Shown here: piece by piece, positions 43,872-51,443 of the stretch
Layout: every line of letters starts with the position of its first letter
How positions within the stretch are numbered: position 1 is the first letter of the stretch
DNA from: Micromonospora endolithica
GTDB lineage: Bacteria > Actinomycetota > Actinomycetes > Mycobacteriales > Micromonosporaceae
Assembly (NCBI RefSeq): GCF_003626595.1
Contig: NZ_RBAK01000005.1
Coordinates: forward strand, 1 to 64,000
Reading direction: 5' to 3'
Length of the DNA stretch: 64,000 bases
Notes under the pieces: model-generated
Database searches by the model: none
What the model saw: only the letters and a program-made list of their open reading frames with translations
Told to the model about the DNA's origin: nothing
Made by a program: the position numbers and the translations under genes

Positions 43872-44967
43872 CGGTCACGTCCTTGCCCCGCAGGCCCTGC
43901 TCGGCGTCGACAGGTGGGGCGGGGAGGGTGCCGGCGATGCGGTCACAGTCGTAGGGATCCCCCGGGATCCAGGTCCATGACCGGCCCATCACGATGTACC
44001 GGCCCTCGGCGTCCGGCCCGATCCGCTCGATGGCCTCCGGGTCGTCCTGCACGGGGGTCTCGTCGGCGACGATGACATCACCGTCGAAGAACATCCGCCC
44101 TACCGACTGGTCCGTCCTGCGGTCTAGGTCCACCTCGGGGCAACCGGCCTCGGCCAGGGACTGGCGGAAACAGTCGCGGACAGCCTGCTGGTCGGCGACG
44201 ATCGCCTCGGCGACGTCGCGGGTGCAGGTGAACACCGCCCACCCGTTCCACCGGTCGACCAGGGTGCCGACGAACCCGACCGGAATGCGCATCTGCCCGT
44301 CGGCGTTGGGCTGCCACGCCCAGTCGCCGGCGAACACCCCCGGCCCGCCCAGGCGCACCCGGTCAGGATGTACGTGGGTGAGGTCCCGGTCGTCGCCGTC
44401 GGGGTGCAGGAGCATGCGGCACTGGCGGGCCGCCTCGGCGTTCGCGGCGTCGTCGTAGCCGTCGCACCACGCCCACCGCGCCTGATCGCACTGCCGCGCG
44501 GTCAGCTGCTCCCAGGGCGGCGCGTCGGGCGGGGCGTGCTCGGCGTACCGGTCGGCGTCCTCGGCGAGGTGGTACGGTTCGGCCGTCGGCAGCTCGCCGA
44601 GGACCGCCGGGTCGACGTCCTCGACGCCGCGCAGAACCTGTCGCGCGACCGCGGTGACGTCGCCGCGTGCGCGGCCTCCCAGACTGTGCTGCGCCCACCA
44701 GCCGGCGGCATCGCGCCCGGCAGCCGCCCCCGCCGCACGCAACGCGTCCAGGGCTCGCTGCCACCCGTCGGCGGTCACTGTGGCGGGCAGGACTCGGTCG
44801 CCCTCGGCGAGCAGCAGCGATAGGCGGGAGCCGCTGTCCCAGGCCACGTCGAGAACCTGGCTCTGCAGGTCGTAGCGGCGCACGGTGCCTTCGTCGCCGG
44901 GGCGCAAGAGGGTGTGCGGATCGGTGGTGTGTTGCAGGGTGACGCGGTCGCCGGGCTGGTAGGTCAC
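43864..44967 (-). CDS. DUF4314-domain protein
   Basis: 367 residues. The N-terminus YQPGDRVTLQHTTDPHTLLR with PGDEGTV and DVAWDSGSRLSLLLAEGDRV is DUF4314, a small SH3-like fold seen in phage and plasmid proteins. The rest is helical and acidic with Trp-rich patches (ARWAWCDGYDDAANAEAARQ, DWAWQPNADGQMRIPVGFVG) and belongs to no family I know. GTG 44967 overlaps the stop of the gene before (GTGA), so translation is coupled. Confidence 0.6.
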   Translation of the reverse strand: MTYQPGDRVTLQHTTDPHTLLRPGDEGTVRRYDLQSQVLDVAWDSGSRLSLLLAEGDRVLPATVTADGWQRALDALRAAGAAAGRDAAGWWAQHSLGGRARGDVTAVARQVLRGVEDVDPAVLGELPTAEPYHLAEDADRYAEHAPPDAPPWEQLTARQCDQARWAWCDGYDDAANAEAARQCRMLLHPDGDDRDLTHVHPDRVRLGGPGVFAGDWAWQPNADGQMRIPVGFVGTLVDRWNGWAVFTCTRDVAEAIVADQQAVRDCFRQSLAEAGCPEVDLDRRTDQSVGRMFFDGDVIVADETPVQDDPEAIERIGPDAEGRYIVMGRSWTWIPGDPYDCDRIAGTLPAPPVDAEQGLRGKDVTDG

Positions 44968-45761
44968 CGGTTCGCTCCGTCGCCCGGGGTGGGCATGAGC
45001 CACCAGGACCAGTCAGGCACGGCGACGTCGAGCAGTAGCAGCCCGTCGGCGTCGCGGCGCAGCCGGTGCGGACCCCGACGGTCCGGCCAGTTCAAGTCGA
45101 ACTCGACCCCCATTCGGCGCAGCCACGGCTCACGCCATGCGGCCTGCTCCCCGGTGGGGGCGGTGGCGGCGCAGACGGCCTGGGCGGTGGCATCGGGAAA
45201 CCGCCAGACCGGCGCGTCGTGTGGATGCCGGGCGAGGCAGATCTCGGCGTCGAAGCCGGTGCGCGCGTCTGGCAGCCACAGGTGCGCGGGCTGCCAGTGG
45301 TGCCCGTGCAGGGTGTAGCCGCCGCACCCCAGCACCGGCTCGGCGGCGTCGGGATCGAACGGAACGGTGCTGTGCCGCAGCCACCGGCCGCGCCGGGTCG
45401 CCTCGTACACCTGCACCGAGTCGGTGGCGACATCGACCAGGTACATGCACTCCAGCCGATCATCGACTGGTGCGTCGAGCCGCTCGCGGCGGATGCTGTC
45501 CAGCAGGTCGGCGGTGTCACTGACATCAGTCACCGGATGGGTTACGCCGGCCGAGTCGGGACGGCCAGCCGGGGGGTTCGGCCACGCCCAGTCGTGTCGC
45601 AGCACCGTGTCGGCCAGAGCCTTGGTGTTGCTGTTGAGGGTGTGCTTCCAGACGAGCCGCAGCAGCGGGATCACCGCCTGAGGGTGGCTGTCCGGGTGCA
45701 GTAGCCAAGCGGCGTAAGCGCCCTCGGGGGCGGTGACGCCGATCAGGGTAAAACGATTCAC
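44964..45761 (-). CDS. Array protein, paralog of the 49233 gene
   Basis: 265 residues. VNRFTLIGVTAPEGAYAAWL, AVIPLLRLVWKHTLNSNTKA and VLRHDW, then DDRLECMYLVDVATDSVQVY. The same order appears in the protein at 49233 (HARYVLFDGHPAVVPPTLAA, VLAHDW, EWVYLIEADTSTIGVH), so the two form a family, and both end in a coupled start of the next gene. The function is unknown. GTG 45761 has a GGAGG site six bases upstream. Confidence 0.6.
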   Translation of the reverse strand: MNRFTLIGVTAPEGAYAAWLLHPDSHPQAVIPLLRLVWKHTLNSNTKALADTVLRHDWAWPNPPAGRPDSAGVTHPVTDVSDTADLLDSIRRERLDAPVDDRLECMYLVDVATDSVQVYEATRRGRWLRHSTVPFDPDAAEPVLGCGGYTLHGHHWQPAHLWLPDARTGFDAEICLARHPHDAPVWRFPDATAQAVCAATAPTGEQAAWREPWLRRMGVEFDLNWPDRRGPHRLRRDADGLLLLDVAVPDWSWWLMPTPGDGANR

Positions 45762-45832
45762 GACGGTCCTCCATTGAAGATAAATGACGCCGCCCGGCTG
45801 GCCGGACGGCATGAAGGGTGTGATGGGTGGGT

Positions 45833-45860
45833 GGCAGCGCCACATCAGGCGGGCGCTGCC
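45833..45860. other. GC-rich hairpin between array genes
   Basis: GGCAGCGCC (45833-45841) pairs with GGCGCTGCC (45852-45860). It lies between the gene starting at 46473 and the ribosome site of the next array gene at 45761. Confidence 0.5.
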
Positions 45861-45969
45861 CGGGACGTCCAGCCGACGCCGACCTGGTTGCCTGGCGAAC
45901 GGCGGCGGCGGTGGGCAGGCGGCGTGGCCGCGCGCTGCGGTGCCGCTCACCGCAGTGCAGGGATGGCGG

Positions 45970-46473
45970 TCAGTCCGCGCAGCCTTGGGTGCACCCGTCC
46001 GGGCTGCACTGCAGGTCCTTAGCCATCCGGGACAGCATCTGCCGGTCCCCGGGATCGTCGACGAGGTCGGTGATCGGCCAGCCGAGGCCGGCAGCGAACA
46101 CACTCACCTTCGGCGCCCCGTACATCGGGTAGCCGGTGGCGGCCATCGCGGCGGCGACGTCGTCGTGGCCGAGCAGCCACGCCAGCTCCGCGAGCTTGGT
46201 GACCGAGCGGCTCGCCGAGCCACTGCGGTGGTCGAGGATCTTGCCGATCGGGAGATCGAGGTACCAGCGGGCGTAGTTCTCGGTGTCGCTGTGCCGGCTC
46301 CACCGCTGCTGGTCCCACTGCGCCGCGGTCGTTGCGGGGTCGCAGAACTGCTGGGCGTGTTCGAAGTCCAGCGCCTCCATGAGGACCTCCTCGGCGAATC
46401 CGAAGAGGTCGTCGTCGCTGGCGTGGATCACGTGGATCCGCGCGGCGATGTCCTGCGGCGATCGCATCGTCAT
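45970..46473 (-). CDS. Array protein, unknown function
   Basis: 167 residues. DIAARIHVIHASDDDLFGFA and LMEALDFEHAQQFCDP begin a helical protein. YLDLPIGKILDHRSGSASRS with VTKLAELAWLLGHDDVAAAM is a conserved-looking core known to me from actinomycete mobile elements. The tail has three Cys (LQCSPDGCTQGCAD). ATG 46473 follows GGAGGAG. It is divergent from the plus-strand gene at 46567. Confidence 0.6.
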   Translation of the reverse strand: MTMRSPQDIAARIHVIHASDDDLFGFAEEVLMEALDFEHAQQFCDPATTAAQWDQQRWSRHSDTENYARWYLDLPIGKILDHRSGSASRSVTKLAELAWLLGHDDVAAAMAATGYPMYGAPKVSVFAAGLGWPITDLVDDPGDRQMLSRMAKDLQCSPDGCTQGCAD

Positions 46474-46566
46474 GACAGGTACTCCTCCAGTAGTTGGTTG
46501 GCGTGTCGTAGATTTGTCGGCTGCTGACCCGGCGCGCGTCGGGCATGCTGGTGACCCGAAACGGGG

Positions 46567-46989
46567 ATGGGGTGGGACGTGCATCAGGCGCTGCTGGCGT
46601 ACGGCTACGACGGCGAGGTCGACGTCGATGAGGCGCAGGCGCTGCTGCCCACGGCCGCCCAGCTGGAGGGTCGGCTGCACCAGGCCAGCGCGGCTGGGCT
46701 GCTCGACGGCCCGGATGCCCGCGACCCGCAGTACCAGCTGTCCCTGCTCGGCCTGCACGTCGAGCCGTGGGGCGACGGGCATCGCGACCAAGCGGTCATC
46801 GCCTGCCGAATCGACATCACCGAGCTGGACGACCTCGTCGGCCCCGACCTCGCCGAACCGGTCGCAGACGGCGAGCGCGAGAGGCTGAACTCGGTGATGA
46901 AGACCCTCGGCCTGCCCGCCGACGACGAGCCGGGGTGGATGCGGCCGTGCAGGCGTGAGCCTTGCACCGGTGGCGGATCATCAGTGTAG
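46567..46989 (+). CDS. Short plus-strand gene whose stop is supplied by a transposon end
   Basis: 140 residues with strong GC bias at third positions. DVHQALLAYGYDGEVDVDEA, LPTAAQLEGRLHQASAAGLL and RIDITELDDLVGPDLAEPVA suggest a helical soluble protein, family unknown. The stop TAG at 46987-46989 is part of the left inverted repeat of the unit at 46985-48122, so the original C-terminus was probably different. The start is uncertain: ATG 46567 or GTG 46579. It is one of only two plus-strand genes inside the minus-strand array. Confidence 0.55.
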   Translation: MGWDVHQALLAYGYDGEVDVDEAQALLPTAAQLEGRLHQASAAGLLDGPDARDPQYQLSLLGLHVEPWGDGHRDQAVIACRIDITELDDLVGPDLAEPVADGERERLNSVMKTLGLPADDEPGWMRPCRREPCTGGGSSV

Positions 46990-47009
46990 GTTCGCGTCAG
47001 AAATGTCGG
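46985..47009 (+). repeat. Left terminal inverted repeat of the cassette
   Basis: TGTAGGTTCGC and ATGTCGG are separated by seven variable bases. Eighteen fixed positions match the right end with the same spacing. It starts inside the stop region of the gene at 46567. Confidence 0.75.
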
Positions 47010-47227
47010 AAGCCGGTGCTGTTGACCTGGCGTCAGTTCATGCTTCTCATCGATTTGTCGGCGGATTCATCTCACCGATCTGTCGTTCTCTTGATGATCT
47101 TGTTTGTAGGCGAGTCCAGGTCCCGATTTGGTGAGGCGGGAGAAGGCGCGCTTGTGGCACGCTGGCCGCGTGTGACGCTGGATCTTGATTTGGTGGTCTT
47201 GTCGTACCGGGCTCCTACAATGCGCCG

Positions 47228-47977
47228 ATGACGAGATTCGTGCAGCAGTCCGACTACACGGGCGCGGAGTTCATCGACCTGCCAATGTCCAGCGCCACCT
47301 TCCGCGAGGTGGATCTCAGCGAAGCCCGGATGCGTGGCGTGCTGCTGTTCAACGCCGACATCGACGGGGCGATCGACGGGCTACGGATTAATGGCGTGGA
47401 GGTCAAGCCGTTGGTCGAAGCCGAGCTGGATCGCCTGTACCCCGAACGGCTGCGACTGCGGCCGACCACACCCGAGACGGCGCGCGACGCGGTGGATGTC
47501 ATCGAGGAGCTGTTGCACGCGACGGTCCGACGCGCGAGTGTGCTGCCGGAGGAAGCCGTCTATAGATCAGTGAACGACGAATGGTCACTCGCCCAAACCC
47601 TGCGGCACATGATCTTCGTCGTGGACGCCTGGTATGGCCACGCGGCAGCACTTCGCCCGTACCCGTTCCATCCGATCGGCGTGCCCGCATCGTTCACCAC
47701 CAACGGCGCCGAGTTCGGCATCGACGAGTCGGCCGCGCCCACCCTCGGCGAAATCCTCGCCGTGCGCGACGAGCGGATCGCCGATCTGCGCGCGTATCTG
47801 TCGCAGGTCACGCAGGATGAGCTTGACCGAGTGCGGGGACCCAACACCGCGATCGGCTGCCCTCCACCCGCCGAACGCACGGCGCTTAAGTGCCTGCAAG
47901 TCATCGTCAATGACCAGTGGGCGCACGTGCAATTCGCCAACCGCGACCTGGCTATCCTGGAACAAGCGTATGCGTGA
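47228..47977 (+). CDS. Pentapeptide-like / DinB-family protein carried by the cassette
   Basis: 249 residues. The first 60 (YTGAEFIDLPMSSATFREVD, SEARMRGVLLFNADIDGAID) show pentapeptide-like periodicity. From about residue 90 the four-helix DinB fold follows: AVDVIEELLHATVRRASVLP, NDEWSLAQTLRHMIFVVDAW and VNDQWAHVQFANRDLAILEQ, with His residues that could bind metal. DinB-type proteins often act as thiol-dependent transferases or stress proteins. There is no ribosome site, but TACAAT ends six bases before ATG 47228, which fits a leaderless transcript. Two inverted repeats enclose this gene alone. Confidence 0.75.
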   Translation: MTRFVQQSDYTGAEFIDLPMSSATFREVDLSEARMRGVLLFNADIDGAIDGLRINGVEVKPLVEAELDRLYPERLRLRPTTPETARDAVDVIEELLHATVRRASVLPEEAVYRSVNDEWSLAQTLRHMIFVVDAWYGHAAALRPYPFHPIGVPASFTTNGAEFGIDESAAPTLGEILAVRDERIADLRAYLSQVTQDELDRVRGPNTAIGCPPPAERTALKCLQVIVNDQWAHVQFANRDLAILEQAYA

Positions 47978-48097
47978 TCTTCCACGACGTCCGCCAGCGA
48001 TCGTGCTACCTTCAGATCGAAGTTGATCGACGCCACGCCGAGCGGTCTCGCAGAATCTTGTCGGAACCGACATCCGTACCGACACGGTTCTGAGAAA

Positions 48098-48122
48098 CCG
48101 ACATCGTCAATGCGAACCTACA
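48098..48122 (-). repeat. Right terminal inverted repeat of the cassette
   Basis: The inverse of the left end with identical seven-base spacing. The duplicated ATCAG follows at 48123-48127 and contains the stop codon of the NlpC/P60 gene, which therefore survived the insertion. Confidence 0.75.
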
Positions 48123-48123
48123 A

Positions 48124-49236
48124 TCAGAGCTGAGCGACGATCCGCCGGACGGCGGCCAGTTGGCTGGCCCACGCGGACAACTTGCTGATCTTGACGACGT
48201 CGCCGCTCTGCGGGGCCTGCACGATCAGTCCTTGGCCGAGGTACATGCCGACGTGACCGGGGCGGGCGGTGCTGCCGCGGCTGCCGGCGATGAACAGCAG
48301 GTCCCCGGGCCGCAGGTCCCGGTGGTCGCCGACCGTGGTGCCGGCGTGGATTTGCTCGCTGGTGGTGCGGGGGATGCCGATGCCGGCGGCGCGGTAGGCC
48401 TGTTGCATCAGCGACGAGCAGTCGCACTGGTGCCGGGCGATGCCGGAGTGCGGGTCGGTGCAGTCCCCGCCGAAGGTGTACGGCGAGCCGAGTTGCTGCA
48501 GGGCCCACCCGATGGCGGTGACCACCTGCGGCGGGGTGCCTGGTGGCAGGGTGAATCCATCTGGCAGGGGCGCCTGGTCGGCGCCGGGTTGTCCGTCACC
48601 TGCGTCGAACAGGCACAGCGGGTTGCTCATCGCCTGTTCCAGGTCGGCGGCCACGGGCCCGGCGGGGGTGCCGCCGGCCAGGACGCGGACCAGGGCGATC
48701 GCGTCGTCTTCCCATTTGGCGTAGGCGCCGGGGTAGGCGGATCGCTGCACTGCCTGCGCGGCGTCGGTCAGCGCCATGGCCTGCCATCCGTCGACGGCCA
48801 GCAGCGCGGTGTAGAACTTCCCGGCCGCGTAGGCGGGGTCCTGCAGTTGCGCAGGTGTGCCCCAGCCTTGGGAGGGGCGCTGCTGGAACAGTCCGACGGA
48901 GTCGCGATCTCCGCCGGGCAGGTTACGCAGGGTGGATTCCTGCATGGCGGTGGCCAGGGCAATGACCCAACCCCGGGCCGGCACCTTCCGCTGGGATCCG
49001 ACGGCGACGATCGCGGCGGCGTTGCCGGTCTGCTCGCGGTCCCACCCGCCAGTGCCGGCGGCGGGCGGGGACACGGCCAGGGTGGGCAGCAGCGGCTGCC
49101 CGTCGGGGCCGACCGCCCCGTAGCAGGCGGCCGATGCGGTGCCGCCGCCGGTGAACAGGGCGCCGATCCCGCCCGCGCAGAGCACCAGCACGGCGATGAC
49201 TCCGGCGGCGACGGCGGCGAGCGCGCGGGCGTTCAC
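48124..49236 (-). CDS. NlpC/P60 peptidoglycan hydrolase with a transglycosylase-like domain
   Basis: 370 residues. A signal or anchor helix (ALAAVAAGVIAVLVLCAGGI) lies at 5-30. Residues 85-185 resemble a lytic transglycosylase core (WVIALATAMQESTLRNLPGG, DSVGLFQQRPSQGWGT). Residues 235-370 are NlpC/P60: HQCDCSSLMQQAYRAAGI with catalytic Cys near 273, GDLLFIAG, and GHVGMYLG with His near 328. Two-domain wall hydrolases like this open the wall for conjugation machines on Gram-positive elements. GTG 49236 overlaps the stop of the gene before (GTGA). Confidence 0.85.
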   Translation of the reverse strand: MNARALAAVAAGVIAVLVLCAGGIGALFTGGGTASAACYGAVGPDGQPLLPTLAVSPPAAGTGGWDREQTGNAAAIVAVGSQRKVPARGWVIALATAMQESTLRNLPGGDRDSVGLFQQRPSQGWGTPAQLQDPAYAAGKFYTALLAVDGWQAMALTDAAQAVQRSAYPGAYAKWEDDAIALVRVLAGGTPAGPVAADLEQAMSNPLCLFDAGDGQPGADQAPLPDGFTLPPGTPPQVVTAIGWALQQLGSPYTFGGDCTDPHSGIARHQCDCSSLMQQAYRAAGIGIPRTTSEQIHAGTTVGDHRDLRPGDLLFIAGSRGSTARPGHVGMYLGQGLIVQAPQSGDVVKISKLSAWASQLAAVRRIVAQL

Positions 49237-49742
49237 AACGGTGCTCCCGCCGCGACCCGCGACCCGCACAACTCCTGGTCCGGACCGCTGCTGGCGGGGT
49301 GCAGGCAGCTGATGAGCTGGTAGGTGGCGGTGCGGGTGCCGTCGCTGGTGTGCACGCCGATGGTGGAGGTGTCGGCCTCGATCAGGTACACCCATTCGAT
49401 GTCGAGGTGCCCGGCGTGGCAGAGCGGGAACACGGTGACCGGCTCCGGCGCGTCGATGACGCCGTCGGTGCTGCTGGCCAGGGTCATGCCGACGCCCGGC
49501 ACCGGTTGCTGACCGGCAAAGTTGGATGCGGTGGCGGCGGTGGTCTCCGGGTCGAGGTGCTCCCAGTCGTGGGCGAGGACCGCGCTGATCAGTTCGGCGG
49601 TGTCGTGGTGGGCGTGGCGGGCCCAGATGGCGGCCAGGGTGGGCGGCACGACGGCGGGGTGCCCGTCGAAGAGCACATACCGGGCGTGCACGAGGTGCGG
49701 GGTGTCAGGGCTGGTGGCGCCGATGTAGCAGGAGGTGCTCAC
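49233..49742 (-). CDS. Array protein, paralog of the 44964 gene
   Basis: 169 residues. HLVHARYVLFDGHPAVVPPT, AELISAVLAHDW, TVFPLCHAGHLDIEWVYLIE and ADTSTIGVHTSDGTRTATYQ share order and motifs with the protein at 44964-45761, which is longer. GTG 49742 has an AAGGAG site nine bases upstream. The frame is open far upstream (to 51269) but only this part has coding character. Coupling to the wall hydrolase gene suggests a linked role (inference). Confidence 0.6.
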   Translation of the reverse strand: MSTSCYIGATSPDTPHLVHARYVLFDGHPAVVPPTLAAIWARHAHHDTAELISAVLAHDWEHLDPETTAATASNFAGQQPVPGVGMTLASSTDGVIDAPEPVTVFPLCHAGHLDIEWVYLIEADTSTIGVHTSDGTRTATYQLISCLHPASSGPDQELCGSRVAAGAPL

Positions 49743-49792
49743 GAGACTGGACTCCTTCAAACGATGAGGCGTGCGAGAGCAGTGGGTTGCTG

Positions 49793-50041
49793 TCAGTGCT
49801 GGTGGTTCTCGTCCGGGCGCTGCCGGGTGGCGGGCGTGGCGCGCCAGCCGAAGATCGGGTCGGTGGTCTCGGCGGATACACAGCGGTTGCAGCGCGCGGA
49901 GGTGTCCTCGCCGTAGCCGGCCATGGACGGCAGCTCGGTGAAGGTGACCTCGTCGACCGCGCCGCAGATCAGACAGCGGATCGACGCCCCGCCCGGCCCG
50001 CACGTGCCGAACACCGGCTCGTCCGGGTCGAGGCCGGTCAT
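49793..50041 (-). CDS. Small zinc-ribbon-like protein
   Basis: 82 residues. Cys pairs CLIC (about 23-26) and CNRC (about 51-54) plus C14 are typical of a zinc ribbon. The ATG overlaps the stop of the gene before (ATGA). It ends 50 bases before the next start. Zinc ribbons often bind nucleic acids or proteins; no more can be said. Confidence 0.6.
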   Translation of the reverse strand: MTGLDPDEPVFGTCGPGGASIRCLICGAVDEVTFTELPSMAGYGEDTSARCNRCVSAETTDPIFGWRATPATRQRPDENHQH

Positions 50042-50619
50042 GACGCGCCGCCTGCGTGACCGGCCGCGGTGTAGCCGACGGTGGCGGCCAGCAGCGCGGC
50101 CAGCCCTGGGTGTGTGGCAGGGATGTCGGCCGGGTCGGGGGTGTCGTCGACCAGAACGAGCGGGTGGTCCTCGCCGCGCAGGTGGGTGAGCTGGTAGAGG
50201 CGCCCGTCGATGTCGACAGCGTCGACCCGGCGAACCTGCCGGGGTTCGCCGTCGCGGGTGTGGATGTCGTCGTAGCAGGCGGCCCAGGCCAACAGCCGCG
50301 CGTCCGGGGCGGTCGCGCGCACCCGGGCGACCATCGTGTGGAGGATTCTTTGGTAGGGCGTGGGCGTCGCGGGGTGGCGCAGGCTGTCGGCGAGGCGGTG
50401 CAGCAGCGCGGGTAGCCCGGCCGGGTCGGTGAGCAGGTCCTCGGGGTGCAGCGGGAACTGCAGGCTGCGCATCTTGCGTCGCCGTGGGGATGCGGGGTTG
50501 AGGGGCCAGTCGTGGACGAGCAGCAGTGTCGGGGTTTGGCCCCAGCCGAGGTGTTCCGCGTCGGCGTCAGCGTCGACGAGGCACGCGGTGAGGGTGTGGA
50601 CGGCGGTGAAGGACAGCAC
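50038..50619 (-). CDS. Array protein, paralog of the 53556 gene
   Basis: 193 residues. LHTMVARVRATAPDARLLAW, DAVDIDGRLYQLTHLRGEDH and PADIPATHPGLAALLAATVG match the order WTRAQLGPMVAMAFLGEGLD, TAHDIDGRVYQMLRMRGAST and HPSVVAASLRRLLNAAR in the protein at 53556. The shared core DIDGRxYQxxxxRG marks a family that I cannot name. GTG 50619 has GGGAG five bases upstream, better than the ATG at 50631. Confidence 0.6.
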   Translation of the reverse strand: MLSFTAVHTLTACLVDADADAEHLGWGQTPTLLLVHDWPLNPASPRRRKMRSLQFPLHPEDLLTDPAGLPALLHRLADSLRHPATPTPYQRILHTMVARVRATAPDARLLAWAACYDDIHTRDGEPRQVRRVDAVDIDGRLYQLTHLRGEDHPLVLVDDTPDPADIPATHPGLAALLAATVGYTAAGHAGGAS

Positions 50620-50645
50620 GGGGTCTCCCATCTCAGGGGTGCAAG

Positions 50646-50689
50646 ACGCCAAGGACCCCGCGGCCGAAGTGGCTGCGGGTCCTCGGCGT
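50646..50689. other. GC-rich hairpin between array genes
   Basis: ACGCC and AGGACCCCGC (50646-50661) pair with GCGGGTCCT and GGCGT (50675-50689), with one unpaired base on each side. It lies between the SGDEF gene and the ribosome site of the next gene. Confidence 0.5.
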
Positions 50690-50710
50690 GGGGTGCAGAC
50701 GGGGCGGGGT

Positions 50711-51346
50711 TCAGTGGCGCTGGCGGTCGCGGCTGCGCGCCGTCGCGGTGCGGTGGGGCAGGTACTCGCGGACCCCACCGTCGGCGGTCTTGGCCTCGTA
50801 CATCGCGCTGTCGGCTTGGGTTAGCAGCTGCCGGGTGCTGACGTTGGGGTGGTGGGTGTGGGTGTAGCCGACCGAGGCGGTCACGTGCAGGTCGCCGTTG
50901 ACCACCCGGATCGAGTCTGCGGCGATCGCCTGCCAGGCGGCGTTGGCCGCGGCGGCGGTGTCCTCGCGATCGCCGGTGACGAGCAGCGCGAACTCGTCGC
51001 CGGAGAGCCTCGCGGCGATTCGCATGGGGCGGGGGAGGCTGGCCAGGCGACGGCCGACCTGGTCGAGCAGGTCGTTGCCCACCTCGTGGCCGAGGGTGTC
51101 GTTGACGGTCTTGAAGTTGTTGAGGTCCAGCAGCACGACTCCGGCCGGTGTGTTGTCGGCGAGGGCGGCGCGCAGGTGAGTGAGGAACAGCCGCCGGTTG
51201 GGCAGGCCCGTGATGTCGTCGTGGGTTGCCGCCCAGCGAGCCCTCATGAGGGCTCGCTGCTGTCGCCACAGCAGGGGTGCGGCGAGGGCGAGACCGGCGA
51301 GGATCCCGCCGGCGCAGGTGAGCATCTGTTGCACGATTTGCGACAC
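50711..51346 (-). CDS. Membrane-anchored diguanylate-cyclase-like protein with SGDEF motif
   Basis: 211 residues. One helix (LTCAGGILAGLALAAPLLW) at about 9-27 is followed directly by a GGDEF domain: HDDITGLPNRRLFLTHLRAA, LLDLNNFKTVNDTLGHEVGN, RLSGDEFALLVTG with SGDEF at 115-119, TASVGYTHTH and ADSAMYEAK. The first Gly of the signature is Ser, a change tolerated in some active enzymes. No RxxD site is present. GTG 51346 follows AAGGAG. A cyclic-di-GMP enzyme within an element array suggests the element affects host signalling (inference). Confidence 0.8.
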   Translation of the reverse strand: MSQIVQQMLTCAGGILAGLALAAPLLWRQQRALMRARWAATHDDITGLPNRRLFLTHLRAALADNTPAGVVLLDLNNFKTVNDTLGHEVGNDLLDQVGRRLASLPRPMRIAARLSGDEFALLVTGDREDTAAAANAAWQAIAADSIRVVNGDLHVTASVGYTHTHHPNVSTRQLLTQADSAMYEAKTADGGVREYLPHRTATARSRDRQRH

Positions 51347-51378
51347 TGGTGTGGCTCCTTGTTGCAGAAGGAGCACCG

Positions 51379-51415
51379 GGGGCGGGCGAGCAGCGTCCAA
51401 CTTCACGCCCGCCCC
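51379..51415. other. GC-rich hairpin between array genes
   Basis: GGGGCGGGCG (51379-51388) pairs perfectly with CGCCCGCCCC (51406-51415). It stands between the double winged-helix gene and the ribosome site of the SGDEF gene. Confidence 0.55.
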
Positions 51416-51443
51416 TGGGCTACCTGACGAGTGGGTGCAGCCG

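Larger units (their letters stand above)
46985..48122. mobile_element. Candidate mobile insertion cassette with terminal repeats and 5-bp target duplication
   Basis: The left end is TGTAGGTTCGC (46985-46995), seven bases, ATGTCGG (47003-47009). The right end is its inverse: CCGACAT (48098-48104), seven bases, GCGAACCTACA (48112-48122). Outside, ATCAG occurs on both sides (46980-46984 and 48123-48127) as a perfect five-base duplication. Further TGTCGG boxes point inward at 47056 and 48059 or are reversed at 48067 and 48079. The only gene inside is the DinB-type gene; no transposase is present. Ends and duplication are seen directly; mobility by a transposase in trans is inference. Confidence 0.75.

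Noticed and set aside
42111..44075. A 654-residue plus-strand open frame
   Set aside because: It is antisense to the VWA, MoxR and DUF4314 genes, which have recognisable domains and ribosome sites. It is a by-product of high GC content.
49233..51269. A 678-residue minus-strand frame
   Set aside because: Only its last 169 codons have coding character and a ribosome site. The rest is a shadow of the genes at 49793, 50038 and 50711.
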